The notes beneath the pieces are model-generated. The model was given only the letters and a program-made list of their open reading frames with translations, made no database searches and had not been told where the DNA came from. The position numbers and the translations under genes were made by a program. This document shows, piece by piece, positions 1 to 6,326 of a stretch of DNA of 8,130 nt (position 1 is its first letter; each line of letters begins with the position of its first letter). Source of the stretch: Phycisphaerae bacterium (lineage in GTDB: Bacteria; Planctomycetota; Phycisphaerae; UBA1845; UTPLA1); NCBI GenBank assembly GCA_016935885.1, contig JAFGQA010000096.1, positions 1 to 8,130 of the forward strand, written 5' to 3'.

Positions 1-3000
1 AGGGAAAACAGCGGATCGGAAACGCCGTTCCTGACCGTAAAAACCACCGGCGAGACGCCGGTGCCACAGTTTTGCCACGGGCTGCTATCCTGGCTTTCGA
101 TCCGCTTTGTCACGGGCTGGGAAGCCGGCAGCGAGGTGGGCTGCGACGTAGGCTGCATGGCGGGTTGCGTGGCCGCAGGCGGCAGCTTCGCGCGCCACGC
201 GGCGGCCTTCGTGTCGTATCCCCTGCCCGGCTCGGCGGCGTGCCAGGCAGTGTAGAGGTCGGCGAGCACCTGGATCGTGCGGGTCGTCCACCTGTGCTGC
301 GAGCCAAGGGCGGCATCGAGAATCCCCTGCGCTTCCAGCAGCGCGTCCTGGGCTTCGTCGAATCGCTCCAGCTTCGTGAGGCACCTGCCGTGATTGCCCA
401 AGAACACGGCGGTACACCAGTGGCCTCCCGGCAGAGATCGCTTGGCACTGGCGACAGCCTCCGCGAACAGCGGCTCGGCCTCGGCCAGTCTGCCCATCGA
501 CTCGAGCAGCGTGCCCATGTTGTTGATCGAGTTCAGCGTGATCGGGTGGTCGTTACCCAGCGCGCGCCGTTCGCCCTCCAATGCCTCGCCGTAATACGGC
601 ATGGCCTCTTCGAGCTTTCCCATTGAGCCGAGCAGGGAGCCCATGTTGGCAATCGAAACCAGTGTGCGAGGGTGATCGTCACCCAGGACGCGGCGGTAGC
701 CCTCCAGCGCCTCGCGGTAATACGGCATAGCCTCTTCGAGTTTGCCCATCGACTCGAGCAGGGAACCCATGTTGTTGATCGAGCTTAGCGTGTCCGAGTG
801 GTCGTCGCCCAGGACACGGCGGCGGCCCTCCAATGCCTCGCGGCAATACGGCATGGCCTCTTCGAGCTTGCCCATCGACTCGAGCAGGGTGCCCACGCTG
901 TTGATCGAGCTCAGCGTGATCGCGTGGTCGTTGCCCAGGACGCGGCGACGGCCCTCCAATGCCTCGCCGTAATACAGCATGGCCGCTTCGAGTTTGCCCA
1001 TCGACTCGAGCAGGGAGCCCATGTTGTGGATCAAGGTCAGCGTGTCCGGGTGATCGTCGCCCAAGACGCGGCGGCTACCCTCCAGCGCCTCGCGGAGGTG
1101 GGGCTCGGCCTCGGCCGGCTTGCCCATCGATCGGAGTAGCCCAGCCATGTTGTTGATCGAGCCCAGCGTGTTCGGGTGGTCGTCGCCGAGCACGCGGCGT
1201 TCGCCCTCCAATGCCTCGCGGTAATACGGCATGGCCTCTTCGAGCTTGCCCGTCGACTCGAGCAGGGAACCCATGTTGTTGATCGAGTTTAGCGTGTCCG
1301 GGTGGTCGTCGCCCAGCAGCCGGCGCCTGCGCTCCAGCGCCTCGCGGTAATACGCCATCGCTTCGTCGTACTTGCCCATCGAGTGGAGCAGGAGGCCCAT
1401 ATTGTTGATCGAGTTTAGCGTGTCCGGGTCGTCGTCACCCAGGACGCGGCGGCGGGCCTCCAACGCCTCGCGGGAGTACGGCATGGCCTCCTCAAACTTG
1501 CCAATCGACTTGAGAAGGCTACCCATGCCGCTGATTGAGACCAGCGTGTCCGAGTGCTCATCGCCCAGCTCGTGGCGACGGGTCTGCAGCGCAGCTTCCT
1601 GCAACGGCATTGCGGGCCCGTACAGCCCGATCTGCCTGTATGTGTTCGCCACGGTTTGCTGGAGCGCCGCGCGGACCAGCGGTTGGCTCGCGAAATCCGT
1701 CTCGATCGTCTTCACTGCCCGGCTGAGCACCTGCTCGTCCACCAGCTTCAATGCCGCGTCCGTGGCGTTCGCCCGGCGGAGCGTCTGATCGAAGCCGGCC
1801 AGCGCGGAATCGATCTCTTCGGTCGATAGCCCTTCCCCTTCCAGCGATTTGCGCACACGCGCGCGCAGGTCGGCGAACAGGGCACGGCCCATCTGCTCGG
1901 CGTCGATCTCGCTGAGCATCGACTGCTGGAACTTGGTGACGATCTCCAACTCATCCGCTCGCGCCTGCGTCTCGGCCCGGGCCTCGGTCGCCTCCTTCTC
2001 GCGCTGTTCGGCGAGCTTGCGCTGCTCCTCTTCGGCTGCTCGGGCTGCTTCCGCTTCCTGACGGGCGCGGCTCTGTTCCCGCTCCGCCGCTTCGGCGATG
2101 CCCCGCTGTTCGGCTTCGGCGTCGCGGGCGGTGATCGCGTTGGTACGCTCCTGCTCGGCCGCGACGCGCAGCCGCTCGGCTTGGGCGTATAAGACGCTCA
2201 TCCAGACGCCGAAACCCAGAACGACTACGAACAACGCGCCGACGAACGCGAACGGGGCCTTGTGCCGGGCGACGAGCTTCTTGAATTGGTAGATTGCGCT
2301 CGGCGGGCGGGCCAGGATAGGCTGATTCGACAGGTAGCGCTCCACGTCTTCGGCCAAAGCCGTGGCGCTCTGGTAGCGACGCCGGGCTTCCTTCTCCAGG
2401 GCCTTCAGCGCGATCGTCTCCGCGTCGCGATCCACCGGCGGGACGCCGGTGCCACGGCCCGTGATCGTACTGGGGCGGCGCGGCGGGTCTTCGCAGATGA
2501 TGCGGACGGCCTCGTGCAAGATGGCCCGCCCCACGTCGTAGGGCTGTTGCCCGGTCAGCAGTTCGTACAGAATCACACCGAGCGAGTAGACATCGCTGCG
2601 GAGGTCGATCTCGTCGGGGTTGCCGCGGGCCTGCTCGGGGCTCATATAGGGCAGCGTGCCCTGGATCTTGCCGATTTCCGTGACCACCGTCGTGACGGCG
2701 ATGTCGGCGTCGGTGATCTTGGCCAGGCCGAAGTCGAGGACCTTCGGGTTGCCCTCGGCGTCGATCAGGATGTTGGACGGCTTGAGGTCGCGGTGCATCA
2801 CGCCGCGCTGGTGGGCGTAGTTGATCGCCTCGCAGATTCGGCAGAATAGCTTCAGCCGTTCGCGGATCGAGGGCTGCTTCGTCCGCACGTACTCCAGCAA
2901 CGGCCGGCCGCGGACCAGCTCCATGGCGAAGAAGTGCTGCCCGTCCTCGGTCCGGCCGGCCTCGTAGATTGCGCCGATGTACGGGTGCTTGAGCCGGGCG

Positions 3001-3272
3001 AGGGCCTGGGCCTCGCGCTGGAACAGCCTGACGTGGTGCTCGTCCACATAGCGGCCGCCGCGGACGACCTTCAGGGCGACAGGCCGCTGGGGTGTCTTCT
3101 GCTCGGCCTCGTAGACGACGCCCATGCCGCCCTCGCCGAGCACGCGGAGGATGCGGTACGCGCCGATGGTTTCCGGAGCGGCCGGGCCACCCGTCGAGGG
3201 CACGGTGCTTGCCCCAGGATCGACGTCCTTGCGCTCGGGGCGTCTCGAATCTGCCGGTAAATCGCCAGTCAT
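1..3272 (-). CDS. Membrane-anchored Hanks-type Ser/Thr protein kinase with TPR array (C-terminus beyond left edge)
   Basis: This gene encodes a PknB-like kinase that transfers phosphate from ATP to Ser/Thr of unknown partners. The frame stays open from the ATG at 3272 to the left edge (1090 codons seen), with no stop inside the window. Visible parts: glycine loop GEGGMG (46-51), ATP lysine K68 in VALK, helix-C E87, catalytic loop HRDLKPSN (160-167), DFG (180-182), SPE (211-213). After the kinase domain comes one hydrophobic helix (about 340-361), then an A/E/R/Q-rich coiled coil (about 363-445), TPR units of 42 residues (about 529-1032) and a Q/P/T/S-rich tail. The order implies a cytoplasmic kinase and a TPR part on the far side of the membrane. 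A GAGG Shine-Dalgarno (3279-3282) lies 6 nt before the ATG. Hairpin repeats interrupt residues 273-281 and 1069-1077. Another minus-strand frame is open over 1951-3555 but carries no kinase motifs. The family call is very secure; the substrate and the true C-terminus are unknown. Confidence 0.96.
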   Translation of the reverse strand, partial: MTGDLPADSRRPERKDVDPGASTVPSTGGPAAPETIGAYRILRVLGEGGMGVVYEAEQKTPQRPVALKVVRGGRYVDEHHVRLFQREAQALARLKHPYIGAIYEAGRTEDGQHFFAMELVRGRPLLEYVRTKQPSIRERLKLFCRICEAINYAHQRGVMHRDLKPSNILIDAEGNPKVLDFGLAKITDADIAVTTVVTEIGKIQGTLPYMSPEQARGNPDEIDLRSDVYSLGVILYELLTGQQPYDVGRAILHEAVRIICEDPPRRPSTITGRGTGVPPVDRDAETIALKALEKEARRRYQSATALAEDVERYLSNQPILARPPSAIYQFKKLVARHKAPFAFVGALFVVVLGFGVWMSVLYAQAERLRVAAEQERTNAITARDAEAEQRGIAEAAEREQSRARQEAEAARAAEEEQRKLAEQREKEATEARAETQARADELEIVTKFQQSMLSEIDAEQMGRALFADLRARVRKSLEGEGLSTEEIDSALAGFDQTLRRANATDAALKLVDEQVLSRAVKTIETDFASQPLVRAALQQTVANTYRQIGLYGPAMPLQEAALQTRRHELGDEHSDTLVSISGMGSLLKSIGKFEEAMPYSREALEARRRVLGDDDPDTLNSINNMGLLLHSMGKYDEAMAYYREALERRRRLLGDDHPDTLNSINNMGSLLESTGKLEEAMPYYREALEGERRVLGDDHPNTLGSINNMAGLLRSMGKPAEAEPHLREALEGSRRVLGDDHPDTLTLIHNMGSLLESMGKLEAAMLYYGEALEGRRRVLGNDHAITLSSINSVGTLLESMGKLEEAMPYCREALEGRRRVLGDDHSDTLSSINNMGSLLESMGKLEEAMPYYREALEGYRRVLGDDHPRTLVSIANMGSLLGSMGKLEEAMPYYGEALEGERRALGNDHPITLNSINNMGTLLESMGRLAEAEPLFAEAVASAKRSLPGGHWCTAVFLGNHGRCLTKLERFDEAQDALLEAQGILDAALGSQHRWTTRTIQVLADLYTAWHAAEPGRGYDTKAAAWRAKLPPAATQPAMQPTSQPTSLPASQPVTKRIESQDSSPWQNCGTGVSPVVFTVRNGVSDPLFS
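44..68 (-). repeat. Short hairpin repeat (TGTGGCAC tag) inside the kinase C-terminal tail
   Basis: On the minus strand the segment reads TGTGG followed by a perfect 8-bp stem CACCGGCG/CGCCGGTG with a TCT loop. It is read in frame as C-G-T-G-V-S-P-V (kinase residues 1069-1076), directly after the Q/P/T-rich tail. It shares stem, tag and codon phase with the copy at 2432-2456, and its TGTGGCAC tag matches both ends of the doublet at 7973-8026. The hairpin and its placement are seen directly; that it is a mobile or REP-like unit is inferred. Confidence 0.75.
429..1562 (-). repeat. Nine phased 126-bp units encoding TPRs in the kinase gene
   Basis: The kinase gene contains nine units of exactly 126 bp (42 codons), marked by the CCCATGTTG-like string (complement of the N-N-M codons) at 514, 640, 766, 892, 1018, 1144, 1270, 1396 and 1522. 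The protein consensus per unit is close to DDHPDTLNSINNMGSLL followed by ESMGKLEEAMPYYREALEG and RRRVLG, a kinesin-light-chain-type TPR. Less regular units flank the block: residues about 529-570 before it and 949-1032 after it. Identity is high at the DNA level as well as the protein level. For example, about 44 bases around 846 and around 1224 differ at only one position. This suggests recent duplication or gene conversion among units. Such arrays usually bind peptides or partner proteins; no partner can be named here. Confidence 0.95.
2432..2456 (-). repeat. Short hairpin repeat inserted in the kinase C-lobe coding sequence
   Basis: On the minus strand this reads CGTGG, then stem CACCGGCG, loop TCC, stem CGCCGGTG. 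It encodes R-G-T-G-V-P-P-V at kinase residues 273-280, between PRRPSTI and DAETIALKALEKE. Related kinases usually carry a short segment resembling NRALRGD at this point (family knowledge, from memory). The insertion keeps the reading frame, and the kinase motifs on both sides are intact, so the site appears to tolerate the extra peptide. It has the same orientation and codon phase as the copy at 44-68. Confidence 0.75.
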
Positions 3273-3278
3273 GTGAGG

Positions 3279-3282
3279 CCTC
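3279..3282 (-). promoter_or_regulatory. Shine-Dalgarno GAGG of the kinase gene
   Basis: The minus strand reads GAGG, six bases before the ATG at 3272. It supports that start over upstream possibilities. The N-terminal 36 residues it adds before the kinase domain are polar and typical of this kinase type. Confidence 0.6.
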
Positions 3283-3314
3283 GCCGAGTCGTTTCCAGAG
3301 GTGTCGTGGCGGGC

Positions 3315-3342
3315 ATTCTAGTAGACAACTCGAGGGATTCAA
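3315..3342 (-). promoter_or_regulatory. Candidate sigma-70-type promoter of the kinase gene
   Basis: On the minus strand TTGAAT (3337-3342, 4 of 6 to TTGACA) is followed after 16 bp by TAGAAT (3315-3320, 5 of 6 to TATAAT). Transcription would start near 3308, giving a leader of about 36 nt before the ATG at 3272. The match is by eye only; planctomycete promoter consensus is poorly defined, so this remains a candidate. Confidence 0.35.
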
Positions 3343-3512
3343 AGGCTCCTTCAGAACCCCTGCGAACGCTGGCCCCGGACACTTCCGGCGGCAGAGCTTG
3401 CCCGTGGGCATCCATTCCAGCCCGTGCCACCCCGTTTGAACGCTAAACACGCAAACACGTACGGTGGCTCGTCCGCCCGTGCGGTCTCTCTGGTAGGCGC
3501 CTGGTATATACA

Positions 3513-3573
3513 CACTGGCAGGCAAGCTGCCAGTGGCACCTGCTTGAGCAGGCAAGCTGCCAGTGGCACCTGC
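3513..3573. repeat. Tandem 26-bp hairpin repeats (period 30 bp) abutting a stop codon
   Basis: A perfect 26-bp direct repeat, starting GCAGGCAAGCTGCCAG and ending TGGCACCTGC, occurs at 3518-3543 and 3548-3573. The first copy also has a full 9-bp stem, CACTGGCAG (3513-3521) with CTGCCAGTG (3527-3535), and a GCAAG loop; the second copy lacks most of the left arm. The linker forms a small CCTGC-TTGA-GCAGG hairpin (3539-3552). The array begins directly after the TAG stop (3574-3576) of the Gfo/Idh-like gene. It could act as a transcript 3'-end structure. The stem pattern CAC(T)GGC...GCC(A)GTG beside a GTGCCAC-type tag resembles the other hairpin repeats in this window. Confidence 0.8.
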
Positions 3574-4602
3574 CTAAACCGTCACGGACCCGCCCGCGCC
3601 TCTCCCGGCGGCGAGACCCACCGCGGTTCTCCCAGACCCGGGCTTGGCCTGTTTCACGGCTACGGGGCGCCCCCGCGCAGCGCTCCCAAGAACCGCTTCC
3701 GTAGCCGCCGTCGCTGCCCCGACAGGTCCCAGTAGCCCCGATCCGCTTCGTCCGGCCTCCAAGTGCCGCCTGAATTCGGCCGCCAAGCCCTCATAGCCCA
3801 ATTCGATGGCTGGCTCCACGGTCCCCAGCGCCACGCGATGGGCCGCATCCACGCGAGACCCGTTCCCGCAGAGCAACTGGAGGCCCCGATCGATCTGGAG
3901 CCGAGTGCCATCGGCGGCGTGGATTTCCACCTCGATGCCGACCGCCTCGGACGGCCCACTCGCATGAAAGACCATCGACACGAGCACGCCCGGTACCGTC
4001 ATCGCGCTGGCCACCAAGGCGCCGTCCTCGTGTTCCATCGCGAAGGCCCGCTCAATGGGGCCAATAAGATGATGGACCACGTAGACCGCCTCGAAGACCT
4101 GATCGTTCGGTACCGCGCCGCGATCCTCGCTGTCAACGCGTGGCGAGCCGCGCCGAGTGGACTGCAACGTCATCGAAACCGGTGCGCCGAGCTTTCCCGA
4201 CTCGACGAGCCGCCGGGCCAGCAGCATTGCCGGTGAATAACGTACGGCCGGGGCTGCGAGGATGATTTGTCCCGAGAGCTTCGAGAATGATGCCAACCGC
4301 TTGCACGCGGCCGCGCCTCCGGGTGGTCCGGCCACCAGCACGCCGGCGCCCGCCGCCAGACATTGCTTGATCAACCGCGGCCTGTCCCCGAGCGGCTTGT
4401 GCAGGACAACGCCGTCAGGCTCGGCTTCACGGAGCATCGTGGCCAAGTCCGAGAACGCCCAGCGAGCGTGGTGCCTTGCGGCACCGCCATCCGCATCTTC
4501 GTCGCAAATCGCCTCGAAGGTGCCGACACGAGCGAGCGAACTGAGCAGCCACGGTGATGCGTCACGCGCTGATCCGACGAATGCGAGCTTGACTGGCGGC
4601 AT
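3574..4602 (-). CDS. Divergent Gfo/Idh/MocA-like Rossmann protein, possibly non-catalytic
   Basis: The 342-residue product has the layout of Gfo/Idh/MocA oxidoreductases. An N-terminal Rossmann fold starts VKLAFVGSARDAS with acidic D34 after the second strand, PDGVVLHKP occupies the usual strand-4 site, and a C-terminal alpha/beta domain follows (about 120-320). Family members normally use NAD(P) to oxidise sugars or related alcohols. Two hallmarks are missing: the GxGxxG loop is replaced by G-S-A-R-D-A, and the EKP motif with its catalytic lysine reads A-G-P (91-93). A His pair in VYVVHHLIGP fits the usual substrate-site His. I infer either a binding or scaffold role or a degenerate enzyme. 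The ATG at 4602 is chosen because GGAG lies 6 nt upstream and the Rossmann strand begins at residue 4; an upstream TTG at 4686 would add 28 unlikely residues. The gene is divergent from the ACT gene, with no operon partner. Confidence 0.8.
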   Translation of the reverse strand: MPPVKLAFVGSARDASPWLLSSLARVGTFEAICDEDADGGAARHHARWAFSDLATMLREAEPDGVVLHKPLGDRPRLIKQCLAAGAGVLVAGPPGGAAACKRLASFSKLSGQIILAAPAVRYSPAMLLARRLVESGKLGAPVSMTLQSTRRGSPRVDSEDRGAVPNDQVFEAVYVVHHLIGPIERAFAMEHEDGALVASAMTVPGVLVSMVFHASGPSEAVGIEVEIHAADGTRLQIDRGLQLLCGNGSRVDAAHRVALGTVEPAIELGYEGLAAEFRRHLEAGRSGSGLLGPVGAATAATEAVLGSAARGRPVAVKQAKPGSGRTAVGLAAGRGAGGSVTV

Positions 4603-4727
4603 GCGCGGCTCCAGGCGAAAGATGAATGCCCCCTTCCCGCTGCGCGCGGTGGCGGCTATCATAGCTCGTTCGTGGTGGGCAACCAAGACCGCTGGAGCTA
4701 CAAAGCCTGTTTTTGAGAAGCCAGACC
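4603..4727. promoter_or_regulatory. Divergent promoter region between the Gfo/Idh-like and ACT genes
   Basis: This 125-bp gap must drive two genes in opposite directions. A shared -10-like core lies at 4657-4663 (TATCATA). On the minus strand it reads TATGAT (4658-4663, 5 of 6), with TTGGTT (4681-4686) 17 bp upstream, which would start transcription near 4650 for the Gfo/Idh-like gene. On the plus strand it reads TATCAT (5 of 6), but the matching -35 position (TTCCCG, 4634-4639) is weak. No operator palindrome is evident. Confidence 0.35.
4609..4612 (-). promoter_or_regulatory. Shine-Dalgarno GGAG that fixes the Gfo/Idh-like start
   Basis: The minus strand reads GGAG six bases before the ATG at 4602. 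No comparable site precedes the alternative TTG at 4686, so this favours the shorter protein. Confidence 0.6.
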
Positions 4728-5189
4728 ATGTTCAACACAGTTACCGTTACGCAGTTCTCCGTCTTCCTGGTGAACAAGCCTGGGGTTCTATCCCGCGTCT
4801 GCGACGAGCTTGCCGCCAAGAAAATCAACATCATCGCGCTGACCCTGATGGATTCCATCGAGCACGGTGTCTTTCGCCTCGTCGCCAAGAATGCCGAGAC
4901 GGCTCGGAATGTCCTGAAATCGCTCAACGTCCCCATGACGGAGACGGAAGTCCTCACGGTGGAGATGCCCAACCGGCCAGGAGCGATGGCGGACCTATGT
5001 GCCAAGTTGAACAGCCGACACGTCAGCATTCGATATGCCTACCTCACAAGCGGTGCCACCGGTGGACACACGACCGGCATCTTCAAGGTGGACAACATCA
5101 AGAAAGCAATGAAGGTGGCGAGCGCCAAGAAGACGAAGCGGAAAGAAAAGAAGGTCACACGCGTGGCCAGGGGCACTCGCGTCAGATGA
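4728..5189 (+). CDS. Stand-alone tandem ACT-domain protein
   Basis: The product (153 residues) has two ACT domains and no attached enzyme. The first has FSVFLVNKPGVLSRVCDELA (residues 10-29), with the ligand-site Gly in KPG. The second starts VLTVEMPNRPGAMADLCAKL (about 75-94) with the matching RPG. ACT domains bind small molecules, usually amino acids, and regulate enzymes or transcription. A free double ACT protein is probably a regulatory subunit or sensor whose partner is not seen here. The last 20 residues are strongly basic (KKTKRKEKK, then several Arg), which is unusual for this family. ATG 4728 is preferred: GAGAAG (4715-4720) lies 7 nt upstream and the first beta strand follows at once; an in-frame TTG at 4713 would add five residues. 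It converges with the DUF547 gene across 61 bp that contain only a weak 5-bp hairpin. Confidence 0.88.
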   Translation: MFNTVTVTQFSVFLVNKPGVLSRVCDELAAKKINIIALTLMDSIEHGVFRLVAKNAETARNVLKSLNVPMTETEVLTVEMPNRPGAMADLCAKLNSRHVSIRYAYLTSGATGGHTTGIFKVDNIKKAMKVASAKKTKRKEKKVTRVARGTRVR

Positions 5190-5250
5190 TCCCGCGTGGC
5201 GAGCGGCCTCCTGACTGGCCGACCTCCTCGTTGCTCCGGCATCCGGGCTC

Positions 5251-6321
5251 TCACTCCGGCCGCAGGAATGAGAAAGACCTGATAGACTCGAACACTGAAG
5301 AAATGCCGCGCTCTTCTTCCCGGGCGGGATCGAGGGCGTTCAAGTGGTCGCTGGAAGGCATCATCGCGACTTCGTAGCCGACGGCGCTGTTCAAGACCTC
5401 CCGCCGCGGTTCATCAGACCTTTCCAGCAGTACGTTCAGGAAGCTGGCGTTTCGCGTGTTAAGCCGATTTTCATAGTCGCGAATGAGGCGGTCTTTGATC
5501 TTATAAAGCCCTGACCAGACGAGCAGGCGCTTACGCTCGCCATAATCGATGCTGACCACACGCGGAGAGAGCAGCCCCGAGCAGGTCACATGATTCAATT
5601 GAGCGTCGAGCATGTCGCCCAGCAGAACCTGCCTCGGCAATGGCGGACCTACTCCTCGTCCATCACAGAGGGCCAGCCGGACGCGCCAGTCATCGGCCGC
5701 CAACTCCTCGACGGCCCGGCGCAGGTCCGCGGGTGACCGAAGCCTGCCGTCGATCCAGAAGCGATACCGAGATTCGAGATCCCCTGGCGCGCGACGCGGC
5801 AGTTTGCCGTCTCGGGCCAGCTCCAGCACGCTGCGCAAGATCGTGGCGTTATAGGCGTTGATCAGGTAGGCCACCCGGCTGTCGCGGTCAACGAACTGCC
5901 GCGGCGCCGTCTGCGGCCCCAGACGGGAGATGCGCGACAGGAAACGATCCAGGCATCGATGGCCCTTCAGGAGACGGTCGTAGTCCACCATGTCTCCCGC
6001 CGCCGCCCGACTCAACGTCAGACCCCAGTCCGACCAATCCAGCACAATCGGGGCATCACGGACGGTTGCGCCATCAGACGGTCTGAGGTCGATCGTGCGG
6101 CCCGTGCAGCCGGGCATCAGGATCATGGCGAGAAGGCCAACAGCGACGCGGCAGCACCGGCCGACGCGCCCTCGACACGGCGCAACCCCCGTGGGTCGGC
6201 TTCGCTCCTGGCCATTCGCGGACCCACACGGCATCGCGAAGCCGGCCCTTCTTGGCAAGCGTCCTGCCACTCGCCGTGGGACGAACGGCGGTGAACCAGG
6301 CTGTTGTTGTGGTCGATTCAT
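5251..6321 (-). CDS. DUF547-family probable lipoprotein
   Basis: The C-terminal two thirds match the DUF547 pattern: YLINAYNATILRSVL (starting at residue 152 from ATG 6321), FWIDGRL (188-194), and RLALCDGRGVGPPLP (215-229), which corresponds to the usual region ending GCPPL. The function of this family is not established; a papain/transglutaminase-like relationship has been suggested. Here the conserved Cys before PPL is replaced, since the local string is G-V-G-P-P-L. Before the domain is a hydrophobic stretch VAVGLLAMILMPGC whose Cys could be the lipidated residue of a signal peptide, placing the protein at the cell envelope. The start is uncertain: ATG 6321 lies 5 nt after the dehydrogenase stop and suggests coupled translation, but gives a 71-residue leader. 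ATG 6234 gives a shorter 42-residue leader that fits a lipoprotein better. Cotranscription with the dehydrogenase is likely. Confidence 0.8.
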   Translation of the reverse strand: MNRPQQQPGSPPFVPRRVAGRLPRRAGFAMPCGSANGQERSRPTGVAPCRGRVGRCCRVAVGLLAMILMPGCTGRTIDLRPSDGATVRDAPIVLDWSDWGLTLSRAAAGDMVDYDRLLKGHRCLDRFLSRISRLGPQTAPRQFVDRDSRVAYLINAYNATILRSVLELARDGKLPRRAPGDLESRYRFWIDGRLRSPADLRRAVEELAADDWRVRLALCDGRGVGPPLPRQVLLGDMLDAQLNHVTCSGLLSPRVVSIDYGERKRLLVWSGLYKIKDRLIRDYENRLNTRNASFLNVLLERSDEPRREVLNSAVGYEVAMMPSSDHLNALDPAREEERGISSVFESIRSFSFLRPE

Positions 6322-6326
6322 GCAGC

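Noticed and set aside
107..130. TGTCACGGGCTGGGAAGCC resembling half a hairpin repeat
   Set aside because: The tag and one stem arm are incomplete and it encodes the Q/P-rich tail; too weak to call.
1..1562. Possible CRISPR-like array because of regular repeats
   Set aside because: The 126-bp units are contiguous, in frame and encode TPRs; there are no unique spacers.
1951..3555. Long open frame (534 codons) on the minus strand overlapping the kinase
   Set aside because: It is a shadow frame: its product is Arg/Pro/Gly-rich with no kinase motifs, while the neighbouring minus-strand frame gives a complete kinase domain.
5052..5070. GGTGCCACCGGTGG in the ACT gene
   Set aside because: It has no stem-loop of the repeat type and encodes a Gly/Thr-rich ACT loop; chance similarity.
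5190..5250. Possible terminator between convergent ACT and DUF547 genes
   Set aside because: Only a 5-bp CGGCC/GGCCG stem with an 8-base loop and no T run; not enough to support a terminator.
4262..5377. 371-codon plus-strand open frame
   Set aside because: It runs antisense to the Gfo/Idh-like gene and out of frame with the ACT gene, and its composition is low-complexity and not protein-like.
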